From: UBA11891 sp965658355
GTDB lineage: Bacteria > Bacteroidota > Bacteroidia > Flavobacteriales > Flavobacteriaceae
Length of the DNA stretch: 31,179 nt
Reading direction: 5' to 3'
Assembly (NCBI GenBank): GCA_965658355.1
Contig: CBFHRX010000022.1
Location: forward strand, 1-31,179
The notes below the pieces were generated by a model. That model had not been told where the DNA came from. It ran no database searches and saw only the letters and a list, made by a program, of their open reading frames with translations. Of this stretch, positions 23,269-31,179 are shown piece by piece. The position numbers and the translations under genes were made by a program. Every line of letters starts with the position of its first letter. The first letter of the stretch is position 1.

Positions 23269-23964
23269 CTATTGGGTTCTAAAGGAATAGACACCGGAAT
23301 CACTACTATTCCCGTTTATATCCACAGCTACGATTTTCCAATAATAGATTTTATTTTTTTCTGCGGCTACTTCTGTGATAGTTGTTTCATCGGTGTAGTT
23401 GATTTCAGAAATTTGCGTGGAGGCATCTTCTTCATCCATATATAAAAGAAAATGATCCAAATCATTATCGATATCACTAGCACTCCAGGATACATTTATA
23501 GCATTGTCTACAACCGCAATTATAGCCGCTGATTTAGGACTTATCAATTCAGGTGGAAAAGGAGCATAATTAACGATCCCTTCTGAAGCAAGGTAAAACT
23601 TCCAACTTTGACTCTCTGCAGGAAGTGTTTCGGGTTCTCCAATAGCTTCTACTGACCATTGATAAGGCTCATTTACAGCCAAGGTTACTGTTTTATTAGG
23701 AGTAGTAGAAGGAAAGGATTGAGAGGCTTTTGTTTGCAAGTTGGTTACTTTTAAAGTATAGTTAAGGGCATTAGTCGCTACTGACCATTGAAAATCTACA
23801 CTGCTTTGTGAATCCCCTACAGGGGTGGCTTCTAAGCAGGGTTCATTGTTTGCAGGTGCAACTAAAGTTGGGGCTGATGCAGGTAGAGGTGCAGGTTCTT
23901 CGCTAGCACAGCTGTAAGTAAGTGCCATAAGCACAAGAATTGAAATATAGTGAAGTTTATTCAT
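23269..23964 (-). CDS. Lipoprotein with two fibronectin III-like domains
   Basis: A 231-residue lipoprotein with lipobox LTYSC (C19) followed by ASEEPAP; acidic residues just after the cysteine resemble the Bacteroidota lipoprotein export signal that places proteins on the cell surface. Two beta-sandwich units follow: about 35-130 (APTLVAPANNEPC, VDFQWSVATNALNYTLKV, PYQWSVEAIG) and about 135-231 (PFPPELISPKSAAIIAV, INVSWSASDIDNDLDHFLLY, YYWKIVAVDINGNSS), both with fibronectin III-like strand patterns. It starts 3 bases after the giant T9SS protein and is probably its co-expressed partner, perhaps anchoring it or binding the same ligand. Confidence 0.86.
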   Translation of the reverse strand: MNKLHYISILVLMALTYSCASEEPAPLPASAPTLVAPANNEPCLEATPVGDSQSSVDFQWSVATNALNYTLKVTNLQTKASQSFPSTTPNKTVTLAVNEPYQWSVEAIGEPETLPAESQSWKFYLASEGIVNYAPFPPELISPKSAAIIAVVDNAINVSWSASDIDNDLDHFLLYMDEEDASTQISEINYTDETTITEVAAEKNKIYYWKIVAVDINGNSSDSGVYSFRTQ

Positions 23965-23967
23965 GGC

Positions 23968-26900
23968 TTACTCTTTTATTAATGGTAGGTTTTTGAAGGT
24001 CGTATTCCCTTCTATTTTTACATAATAACTCCCTGTAGGTAGACTGTTAGTAGGAAGCAAAACTTTTCTACTTTGCTCAAGACGAACTTTAGTTTGATAC
24101 AACACTCCTCCAAGCATGGAATAGATTGTCACACGTACTTGTGAATCACTTCCGCCCACATATAGACTCGTTATGTCTTTGGCTGGATTTGGTGCCAATA
24201 CTACTTCTGCTGAATTAAAATACTGTTGCTCAAAGATTCCTTGGCATTCAATTCCTGTATCTATTCTAATAGTATTAAGCCCGTCCACTAAGTCTACCTC
24301 AAGATGTTCTTCAACAGTCTGTTTTGTTTGTCCATTGTGTGTGATATTGTAAACAATTCCTCCGTTAAGCTCGAATGAAAGCTGTTGTTTGGATGAAGTA
24401 GCCGAGGTGTAAACAGTCAGTGGATCTGGTTCCGAAATACTGAGGGTAAAGCAGCGTTGAAAAACGTTTTCATCAACACCTTCTACCGTAACACACAGTT
24501 CGTAGTCTCCACCCGGCAATGTTTCAAAACGATATGAGGAAGTATTTAAACTTTGATTTCTTGAAGCAGCTCCTCTTAATTTGAGGTTATACGTATGGGT
24601 AGTATCCTCTACAGAAATGGTAATCTCATTTTCACCGATACATTTTTCACTTTTCGTAATTGTAAAATTACTGGCTGGTAAGTTAAAAATGGGACAGCCA
24701 TCAAGATCAACCGTTGAATCATAAGGAGTATCAGGACATAGATCAAAAGGATCCCAAACACCATCCTGATCAGCATCATCACAGCTGTCTCCAACACCGT
24801 CACCATCAGCATCTTCTTGTCCTGGATTGTACTGAAGTGGACAGTTGTCAATCAAATCTTGAACTCCGTCATTATCAGAATCTTGGAGTACTGTTGCAGG
24901 AATAGATTCGATTTCGATTACTTTTTTCACTCTTTCAGGAACCGCTAAGGTATTTTGACTAACGATTACCGGTATTAGAGACTCGCCGTCTCTTTCATTT
25001 ATGATTTCAACATCTACTTCATAAATATTATCACCGTTGGCATCCTGAGGATTGTCAAAATCTGGCGTAATAAGGAATTCCAGTTGATCTTCGACAAGTT
25101 CTCCGTTTTTGGATTCTGCGGCTTTTCTAACTCGAAACTTATCAGCATCAGCCCCTCCCGTAATATTTTTACGGACTTTCCATTTACCCACTCCTTTTTT
25201 GGTTTTTAAAACAGGGTTGAGGTAACGTTGATATGCATTTGACTTATCCGTAGTACTCTCATCAGAAACATCAAAAACTTGGAGCGTAAATCCTTTTTCG
25301 ATACTGGCGTTCGCTACATCTTCAACAAAGACTTTAACGATATGACTGTTACTACTAAAGCCATCTGATGCTATGAATTCTAATTCGTAGACTTCTTTAT
25401 TTTCATGGTCTAGAGTACCTACTAAAAATAATTGTTTGTCTCTCAATTCAAAGACTCCGCCTTCATTGCCATTAATCAGGGACAGATCTATAGGATCAGA
25501 TTCTGGATCGAATACCTTAATAGTAGTGATGAATTTTTCATAAGCAGCGCTATTTTCATCAAAATCATTTTCCACTACTGAAATAGATTGAGATTCAAAA
25601 TAGGGAGATAAATTTTCTATCGGGTCGAATATTTCAACGGCAAACTCAATAAAGCGTTCACAACCTGAGCCGGAATCATATACTTTTAGGGACACGACAG
25701 TCTGCCCCAACTGAGTACTGGAGAAATTCAGCACGATGTAATCCCCTTGAAGGTTGGCATCGACAATAGCACTGTTGTTGCTGAAAACAGAATACGAAAC
25801 AAGATTTAGATTATCATCACTAATCAAGTTTTTATACTCAATAAGTTTGTCAGGACTATTTGAGGTCACCCTTACAGTTGGTATACCACTGATAATTTCT
25901 GGGCAGCTATTTGTTACAACTGGTGCTTCTGACACTGGAGCTGCAACCGAGACAGCTACTGTATAAGTAGAAGCACAATAAGGGTCTTCGTCTTTAGCTG
26001 AAATTGTTAATTCAGCGTTTCCAGATTGTCCAGGAGTAGCAAAAAGAGCCAGTGTATTTTCTTCAATTTCAGCATTGATTAAGGCGGGGTTACTGGAAAC
26101 AACTTCGAAACTTAAGGCCTCCCCGTCTGCATCCGTAAACAGACCTTCTATGGAAACGGTTTTCAATAGTTCTTCCGCATTAAAATTGATAGGGGATAAA
26201 GAGCCGGAAACCTCAGGACAGTTATTGGTGCTAACTTCTACAGTACTTCCTATTTTAATTTCTACTGCTTGCGGTACAAAACACAATCCAAATGCATCTG
26301 TGGCTGTAATTTCAAGAAAAGCAATCCCAGCTTCGTTTTGTTTTAAGTATACTGTAAGTTGGTTGTCAATGAGGTTAAAATCAACAAGTAAATTATTGCT
26401 TAGGAAGGCACTGTAAAAAAGAGGATCACCATCAGGATCTTGGAAATAATCGTTTAAATCAAGACTCACTTCATTGGTAACTTCATCAATTTCAATAGTT
26501 GGAATTTCTGTGTCAAGAACAGGACAGCTATTCTCTGTAATCCCTTCACCTAGTATTTGAATCTCAAAAGGGATATAGATTTCACAAAGTCCAAACCCAT
26601 CCTTAACCCCAATCGAAGCAGGTGTAAATCCAACTTGATCTTTAGCCGTTAACGTAAGGACACCTTCATTAATAGTAGCCTCTACTAGATCAGTGAAGGC
26701 AACTGCACCAATGAATTCGATGTCTTCAGCATTGATATTGGCAAAGTAGTCGGAGTAAACAAAACTTTGGCTTTCTCCTTTTTCAAGCGTGAGCAGGTAA
26801 GGGAAGTTTATTTTTAAATTAGGACAGTTTATATCCCCTAGTCCCAGTGGATCTTCAATGTTAATATAAAAAGGTACAACCTCCATACATCCTGAGGTTT

Positions 26901-29103
26901 CTTCTTTAATCTCTATATAGACAGCACTATTCCCAGCGCTAATTTCTTTTACACTTACGACCAAGTTTGTCCCAAATAAATCGGCTTGAATATAATCGTT
27001 TTCGGTTCCTAAAAGTGAAACCGTAAAGACTCTATCTTCTCCTATGTTTAGATAGTCTTCGAGATTTACGATTGTCTCAGGCTGGTCTAATTGAAGTGAT
27101 ACTTCGGGTATTGCTGTTAATAGGGGCACACAATCCTGGATAAAGTTTTCATCAGGTAGCACCTCCAAAGAGATTTCTGTGCTCACAATACATCCAGTAC
27201 CCCCTCCAAGAGTATTGATAATCACAAAGCCATATCCAGACTCAGCACCCAGGTTTAGGGTCAGGGTACTGCCAAATAAAGAGGTATACGCTAGGGTTGG
27301 GTTTGCGTTGAATACTTCAAAAGTAAAAGCATCTCCCTCAGGATCAGTGAAATAGTCATTTAAATCAAAAGTGAATTCTTGTGCTTCTCCTTTTGGTATC
27401 GAAATGGGCTCAAAGAATTGGTTCAGCTCTGGGCATAGATTCATTTCGAAATCCGAAGAAAAGTCTGGATCAAAGCCAAAATCAGGAAGGTTAGTAATCT
27501 CAGTATCGTCGCTTACTACTACAATAATTCCGAAATATGTTTCACATCCGGTTTCACCATTTGTAGCAATAATATCAACGAAGCTTTCTCCTGTAATGTC
27601 GAGAGTATTGATTTTGAGTACACTTCCATCAAGTTCGGCACTGGCCACCGATGGGTTTCCATTATTTACAGAAAAAGTCAGCGCTCTGTCATTGGGGTCA
27701 GTAAAGAAAAACTGTAGATCAAAAACCTCTTCTTTTGGCTCATCAGGAGTAGTGAAAATAGGCTCTATACCTGTTGTTACAAAAGGACATTGAGTGAAAT
27801 CAACAATGTTGTCATCAAAAATAGTGTCAACATCAGGAAGCTGTGATAACAGATCTTCAATGGAGATGTCAGGTGCATTAAAATCATTTGGATTGCTGAA
27901 AAATACATTTAGAGAAGTCGAAACAAAACAGGCAGCAGATCCATTGCTTGCATCAATAAATAAGGTTTGGAAACCAACAGCTCCATTTCCATTTACTTTT
28001 AGAATAGCGCCCTCTAAATTCACATCAAGAACCGTGTCGCCAAAAGAACTGTAGGTAAAGCTTAATTCTTTTCCGTCTGGGTCAACAAAATACTCATTTA
28101 GATCAAACTCTTTGTAAAAAGGAACATCGATGGCTTGATCAAAAGAACCTAATTCTCCTGAAACCGTTGGGCAATTTGAACTTGCTGGGAAATCAGGGAA
28201 AGTAGGATCAGGGAAGTTCGGGTCAGGGAAAGTAGGATCAGGGAAGTTTGGATCGGGGAGTAAGTCTTCAATGGAGATGTCTCCTCCTGTTGAATCGGAA
28301 GGATCTGTAATAAAAATACTAAGAGAATTGGAAGCAAAACATCCTGGGTCTCCATTCGAAGCATCAACGAATATACTTAGAAAACCAGTAGTTCCAGTTC
28401 CTTCTACTTTTAATATAGAGCCCTCTAGTGAAGTTGTTGCTACAGGATCTCCAAAAGCACTAATACTAAAGCTCAATTCTTTTCCTTCAGGATCTGTGAA
28501 ATAATCATTTAAATCGTATTCTTCAGCAAGTGTCGTTTCAAGGGTTTGATCAATCAATCCTAGTTCTTGTGAAGCAAAATGGCAATTTTGACTGCCTGTT
28601 AGTAAATCTTCGAAAGAAAGTCCCCCATCTGAAGGGGTAGTAGGGTCTTCTGTAGTTGGGGTAGTGGGGTCTTCAGTCGTTGGTGTGCTAGGGTCTGAGG
28701 TGTTCCCATCGCCTCCTAGTAGGTCATCTGTAGTGATATCAGGGATCTCAAAATTTTCGAGTACTGTTATCAGTACGCTAATCGGAAATGAGCAGTTTGC
28801 ATCTCCGTCAGACGCGTCTATAAGTATTTCTGCAAATCCAGCGACATCATTTGTTACAATAGTCAAAGTACTACCATCAATCGAAAAGGAGGCAACAGAA
28901 TCGCCTGAAAGCGAAGCTGAAAAACTAAGAGTATCTCCATCAGGATCAGAGTAAAACTGATTTAAGTCGTAACTATCTGTTACGGGTTCATTATCATAGG
29001 TAAATATCGAATCTGGAAATCCTACTGGGGTAGGGCAATTGTTTTGAGACCAAATAGATATTGAAAATAATAAAGCTATGAGTAGCGTAATGCGGTGATT
29101 CAT
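23968..29103 (-). CDS. Giant T9SS-secreted adhesin-like protein with ten cysteine-paired modules
   Basis: A 1711-residue protein. Signal peptide about 1-19 (MNHRITLLIALLFSISIWS); the ATG at 29103 is chosen since an upstream start at 29148 adds 15 residues before the signal peptide and lies upstream of the promoter. From C23 to about 1160 it has ten modules of about 100-150 residues, each starting with Cys (usually Cys-Pro), containing a DLNDYFTDPEGD-like calcium-type motif in most, and having one more cysteine near its end, which suggests a disulfide per module. A cadherin-like domain (about 1164-1265) and an unassigned domain follow, then thrombospondin type 3 repeats (about 1407-1465; DSDNDGVQDLIDNC) and a type A T9SS sorting domain (about 1632-1711; VVLAPNPAKD to the final lysine-rich end). 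Likely a surface adhesin or matrix protein; ligand unknown. Confidence 0.9.
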   Translation of the reverse strand: MNHRITLLIALLFSISIWSQNNCPTPVGFPDSIFTYDNEPVTDSYDLNQFYSDPDGDTLSFSASLSGDSVASFSIDGSTLTIVTNDVAGFAEILIDASDGDANCSFPISVLITVLENFEIPDITTDDLLGGDGNTSDPSTPTTEDPTTPTTEDPTTPSDGGLSFEDLLTGSQNCHFASQELGLIDQTLETTLAEEYDLNDYFTDPEGKELSFSISAFGDPVATTSLEGSILKVEGTGTTGFLSIFVDASNGDPGCFASNSLSIFITDPSDSTGGDISIEDLLPDPNFPDPTFPDPNFPDPTFPDFPASSNCPTVSGELGSFDQAIDVPFYKEFDLNEYFVDPDGKELSFTYSSFGDTVLDVNLEGAILKVNGNGAVGFQTLFIDASNGSAACFVSTSLNVFFSNPNDFNAPDISIEDLLSQLPDVDTIFDDNIVDFTQCPFVTTGIEPIFTTPDEPKEEVFDLQFFFTDPNDRALTFSVNNGNPSVASAELDGSVLKINTLDITGESFVDIIATNGETGCETYFGIIVVVSDDTEITNLPDFGFDPDFSSDFEMNLCPELNQFFEPISIPKGEAQEFTFDLNDYFTDPEGDAFTFEVFNANPTLAYTSLFGSTLTLNLGAESGYGFVIINTLGGGTGCIVSTEISLEVLPDENFIQDCVPLLTAIPEVSLQLDQPETIVNLEDYLNIGEDRVFTVSLLGTENDYIQADLFGTNLVVSVKEISAGNSAVYIEIKEETSGCMEVVPFYINIEDPLGLGDINCPNLKINFPYLLTLEKGESQSFVYSDYFANINAEDIEFIGAVAFTDLVEATINEGVLTLTAKDQVGFTPASIGVKDGFGLCEIYIPFEIQILGEGITENSCPVLDTEIPTIEIDEVTNEVSLDLNDYFQDPDGDPLFYSAFLSNNLLVDFNLIDNQLTVYLKQNEAGIAFLEITATDAFGLCFVPQAVEIKIGSTVEVSTNNCPEVSGSLSPINFNAEELLKTVSIEGLFTDADGEALSFEVVSSNPALINAEIEENTLALFATPGQSGNAELTISAKDEDPYCASTYTVAVSVAAPVSEAPVVTNSCPEIISGIPTVRVTSNSPDKLIEYKNLISDDNLNLVSYSVFSNNSAIVDANLQGDYIVLNFSSTQLGQTVVSLKVYDSGSGCERFIEFAVEIFDPIENLSPYFESQSISVVENDFDENSAAYEKFITTIKVFDPESDPIDLSLINGNEGGVFELRDKQLFLVGTLDHENKEVYELEFIASDGFSSNSHIVKVFVEDVANASIEKGFTLQVFDVSDESTTDKSNAYQRYLNPVLKTKKGVGKWKVRKNITGGADADKFRVRKAAESKNGELVEDQLEFLITPDFDNPQDANGDNIYEVDVEIINERDGESLIPVIVSQNTLAVPERVKKVIEIESIPATVLQDSDNDGVQDLIDNCPLQYNPGQEDADGDGVGDSCDDADQDGVWDPFDLCPDTPYDSTVDLDGCPIFNLPASNFTITKSEKCIGENEITISVEDTTHTYNLKLRGAASRNQSLNTSSYRFETLPGGDYELCVTVEGVDENVFQRCFTLSISEPDPLTVYTSATSSKQQLSFELNGGIVYNITHNGQTKQTVEEHLEVDLVDGLNTIRIDTGIECQGIFEQQYFNSAEVVLAPNPAKDITSLYVGGSDSQVRVTIYSMLGGVLYQTKVRLEQSRKVLLPTNSLPTGSYYVKIEGNTTFKNLPLIKE
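28192..28260. repeat. 15-base tandem repeat coding a DPxFP linker
   Basis: Four complete 15-base units (28192-28206, 28207-28221, 28222-28236, 28237-28251; for example ATCAGGGAAAGTAGG) and a partial fifth, alternating in a 30-base higher order. They encode DPNFP and DPTFP in the linker between modules 2 and 3 of the giant secreted protein. The low sequence divergence points to recent slippage. Confidence 0.85.
28634..28704. repeat. 24-base tandem repeat coding a PTTEDPTT linker
   Basis: Two near-identical 24-base units (28634-28657 and 28658-28681) and a degenerate third. They encode a Thr-Pro-rich linker (TTEDPTTP repeated) between modules 1 and 2 of the giant secreted protein. Confidence 0.8.
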
Positions 29104-29108
29104 ATTAT

Positions 29109-29139
29109 AAAATATAGTGGCCATTGGCCATCTCGCAAA
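29109..29139 (-). promoter_or_regulatory. Promoter of the giant T9SS protein
   Basis: On the minus strand TTTG (29136-29139), a 19-base spacer and TATATTTT (29109-29116; consensus TAnnTTTG, last base differs) lie 5 bases before the ATG. The spacer contains TGGCCATTGGCCA (29118-29130), almost palindromic about its central base. Confidence 0.6.
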
Positions 29140-29150
29140 TTTAAACAAAA

Positions 29151-29191
29151 AAGAGAGAGAATCTAAAAATCCGAACTATTTTTCGGGCTCC
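29151..29191 (-). terminator. Weak terminator overlapping the sterol desaturase-family stop
   Basis: On the minus strand CCGAA, loop AAATAG, TTCGG, then ATTTTTAG. The stem has only 5 base pairs. The gene's TAG stop lies inside the loop. The hairpin occupies about 29170-29186 with the T run just after. Confidence 0.4.
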
Positions 29192-30012
29192 GCAGTAGGT
29201 CGCTGATACTGTTGAAAAGGTTGCTTTAAGAGTTCTTTTACTTGTCCGTTTTTATGTTCGTCGGGAAATACATCCACACCATAGACTATTTTTTCGCGAT
29301 CAAAATCCATATAAGTACCAAATACCCGATCCCAAATCGAGAAAATGTTTCCATAATTAGCATCGGTATAGGGAAGGCGATAATGATGATGAATTTTGTG
29401 CATATCAGGCGATATTACTAGATAGCTAATTATTTTGTCGACTCCTTTGGGCAATTGAATATTGGCATGATTAAATTGTGAAAGCACCAGTGATACTGAT
29501 TGGTACAGCATCACCAAGCCGATTGGAGCCCCTACGATAAAAACACCTAAAAGGGTAAATGAAAAGCGAATCACACTCTCAAGGGGATGGTGTCGATTGG
29601 CAGTAGTAGTATCTACTTTGTGATCGGAATGATGAACTAAGTGAATCATCCAAAGGGGCTTAATTCTATGTTCGACAAAATGGGGGAGGTAGGCACCAAT
29701 AAGATCCAATAGCATGAGCCCTAAAATGACAAAAGCCCATAGGGGCATACTAGGAAGCCAATGGAGTACTCCAAATTCATTTGCAACCACCCAATCAGAA
29801 GTATTGAGAAGTAGAAAGGCTAATACAAAATTGATCACCACAGTGGTGGCTGTAAAAAACAAGTTGGGGAGGGCATGGCGCCATTTTTTATACTCAAATT
29901 TAAAAAGGGGAACGGCCCCTTCAACCAGCCAAAAAAAGCTAAGTCCACCGACCAAAATAATACTTCTGTGTAAAGAAGGAATCGTTTCAAAATACGCTAT
30001 AATCGTCTCCAT
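29176..30012 (-). CDS. Sterol desaturase / fatty acid hydroxylase family membrane protein
   Basis: A 278-residue integral membrane di-iron enzyme. About five hydrophobic segments (17-36, 49-72, 88-108, 153-175 and part of 120-130) frame the histidine boxes HFVEH (about 111-115), HLVHHSDHK (about 124-132), TANRHHP (about 137-143) and MHKIHHH (about 205-211), in the HX3H, HX2HH and HX2HH pattern of the superfamily. It hydroxylates or desaturates lipids in general; substrate unknown, and hopanoid, carotenoid or fatty acid modification are all possible. A purine-rich AAAAAGGAAAA precedes the ATG. It follows the S9 peptidase by 46 bases in the same direction. Confidence 0.92.
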   Translation of the reverse strand: METIIAYFETIPSLHRSIILVGGLSFFWLVEGAVPLFKFEYKKWRHALPNLFFTATTVVINFVLAFLLLNTSDWVVANEFGVLHWLPSMPLWAFVILGLMLLDLIGAYLPHFVEHRIKPLWMIHLVHHSDHKVDTTTANRHHPLESVIRFSFTLLGVFIVGAPIGLVMLYQSVSLVLSQFNHANIQLPKGVDKIISYLVISPDMHKIHHHYRLPYTDANYGNIFSIWDRVFGTYMDFDREKIVYGVDVFPDEHKNGQVKELLKQPFQQYQRPTAEPEK

Positions 30013-30058
30013 TTTTCCTTTTTAATAGTCGTTAAATATATATTTTTTTTACCAATTG

Positions 30059-31179
30059 TTATTGCTCCTTTTTGTACTGATTGAGCCAGGCAAGAACGTA
30101 GGCTGTTTTCTTAATGAGGTTACTTGGTCGTTTTGCAATGCTATGACTGGCACCCGGTATCTCCACCAATACTGTTGGGATTTTCCGAATTTTTAAGGCA
30201 TGATACAGCTGTTTGGCTTCACTGGGCGGGGTTCTAAGATCGTCCATCCCTACCATAACCATGGTTGGGGTTTCTATATTTCCAACTAATGAGAGGGGGG
30301 AGAAATTCCAGTAAGCCTCAAAATTCTCCCAAGGTTGTCCTGGGAAACGTGTGTTGGCATAGTAGAAATAGTTATCTGCCACCAGGGTTTTGCTTATCCA
30401 ATTCATAACGGGTTTTACAACAACAGCTGCTTCAAAGCGATTGTTTTTACCAATCATCCAGGCTGACATTATTCCTCCTGCACTTCCTCCTGTTACAAAG
30501 AGTTGGTCTTCATGAGCTAGCCCTTTGCGAATCAAAAAATCAACCCCATCCATAACGTCTTGGTAGTCTTCACCCGGATAGTTATGATGCAAGAGATTGG
30601 CAAATTCTTCACCATAGCTAGTACTACCTCTTGGATTGGGGTAGAATACGATATAGCCGGCTGCAGCATAGAGTTGAATCTCAGCTGAAAAACGAGCTCC
30701 GTAATTTGAGATAGGACCCCCGTGGTTTTCAACAAGTAAAGGGTATTTTTGGGAAGCCTTATAGTTAGGAGGGTAGACAAGCCATCCTTGAATCTTTCTA
30801 TTGTCAAAACTAGAAGTGTACCACACTTCTTCTACTTTGCCCAATGTACGTTTCTCAAGTAAAGAAGCGTTGAGACGGGTCAATTTCAGGGTAGCAGCAT
30901 CCTCCACATACCCCAATTCAGCAGGCGCATAGGGAGAAGCCATTGTGAAGGCAATGGCTCCTTTTTTTGAAACAGAAAAAGAACCCCCTCCATAGGGTCT
31001 TCCAATACTGGTTCCGCCTAATTGCTGGGCAATAATGGAGCTTTTTCCGTTCAGGTCTAAATACGCAATTTTAGTATCCCCTTCTTGATCATAACTGATA
31101 TACAGCCCTTTGCTTTTCGCATCCCATTTCATTTGTGAAATGCTAGCATCTATGGTTTTGCTTACTAATTTTCGATCAG
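30059..31179 (-). CDS. S9 family peptidase, N-terminal part cut by window edge
   Basis: The frame is open to the right edge (373 codons visible); an internal ATG at 31132 is not the start because upstream codons DRKLVSKTIDASISQ continue the protein. The visible part holds the end of a beta-propeller with YISYDQEGD-like blades, then an alpha/beta hydrolase domain. The catalytic serine lies in VTGGSAGGIMSAWM, the aspartate in MVGMDDLRTPPSEA and the histidine in EIPGASHSIAKRPS, which are the oligopeptidase triad. ENHGGPISNYGARF precedes, typical of dipeptidyl peptidase IV / acylaminoacyl peptidase relatives. It probably releases peptides outside the inner membrane, but any signal peptide lies outside this window. 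Confidence 0.93.
   Translation of the reverse strand, partial: DRKLVSKTIDASISQMKWDAKSKGLYISYDQEGDTKIAYLDLNGKSSIIAQQLGGTSIGRPYGGGSFSVSKKGAIAFTMASPYAPAELGYVEDAATLKLTRLNASLLEKRTLGKVEEVWYTSSFDNRKIQGWLVYPPNYKASQKYPLLVENHGGPISNYGARFSAEIQLYAAAGYIVFYPNPRGSTSYGEEFANLLHHNYPGEDYQDVMDGVDFLIRKGLAHEDQLFVTGGSAGGIMSAWMIGKNNRFEAAVVVKPVMNWISKTLVADNYFYYANTRFPGQPWENFEAYWNFSPLSLVGNIETPTMVMVGMDDLRTPPSEAKQLYHALKIRKIPTVLVEIPGASHSIAKRPSNLIKKTAYVLAWLNQYKKEQ

Noticed and set aside
27371..28054. Plus-strand frames of 140 and 86 codons opposite the giant secreted protein
   Set aside because: Serine- and proline-rich translation expected from the complement of Asp/Glu-rich repeat codons; not genes.
28192..28260. Short regular repeats that resemble a CRISPR-like array
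   Set aside because: Units are 15 bases with no spacers, in frame, and encode a DPxFP linker.

Overview
The window looks like a chromosomal segment of a marine member of the Flavobacteriaceae (Bacteroidota). The supporting signs are a type IX secretion (T9SS) C-terminal sorting domain, Bacteroidota promoter elements (a TAnnTTTG -7 box, in some cases with TTG or TTTG about 19-23 bases upstream), purine-poor start regions instead of Shine-Dalgarno sites, AT-rich intergenic DNA, and Bacteroidota-typical families (DUF2911, CcsBA fusion, citrulline hydrolase CtlX, the PIG-L deacetylase / sodium symporter pair). No tRNA, rRNA, transposase, phage gene or CRISPR array was seen. Gene density is very high: the longest gene-free stretches are about 245-260 bases (14228-14471 and 18237-18494), and both are divergent promoter regions.

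Left part (1-6260, minus strand): a tightly packed operon read from right to left. Its order is SRPBCC protein, SDR-like protein, class I CPD photolyase, a 43-residue DUF2256 zinc-binding protein, DASH cryptochrome, iron-sulfur (6-4)-type photolyase, and a fourth photolyase/cryptochrome cut off by the window start. All junctions are 2-3 base gaps or 4-13 base overlaps. A 30-base near-perfect palindrome lies just upstream of the -7 box and could be the operator of a light-dependent regulator. The SDR protein has valine where the catalytic tyrosine is expected.

Middle (6348-14227): a DUF2911 protein on the plus strand converges, through a bidirectional terminator, with a minus-strand run. That run reads DUF2520 Rossmann protein, KdsC-like phosphatase, Maf pyrophosphatase, lipoprotein, PIG-L deacetylase, a previously easily missed 29-residue membrane peptide, and a sodium:solute symporter. 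The last three are joined by a 1-base gap and an ATGA overlap.

14472-20323: plus-strand cytochrome c biogenesis fusion CcsBA and a 71-residue membrane protein converge on a TerB-like protein. Then come an arginine-deiminase-like hydrolase and CtlX, translationally coupled, probably acting on arginine or citrulline. The plus strand ends here against an MscS-type channel. Both convergent pairs share a palindromic TTAA as their stop codons.

20320-31179 (minus strand): MscS channel, PLP-dependent decarboxylase, a 53-residue zinc-ribbon protein with a TTG start, a probably surface-exposed lipoprotein, and a 1711-residue T9SS-exported protein built from ten two-cysteine cadherin-like modules plus thrombospondin type 3 repeats. 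A sterol-desaturase-family membrane protein and the C-terminal part of an S9 family peptidase, running off the right edge, complete the window.
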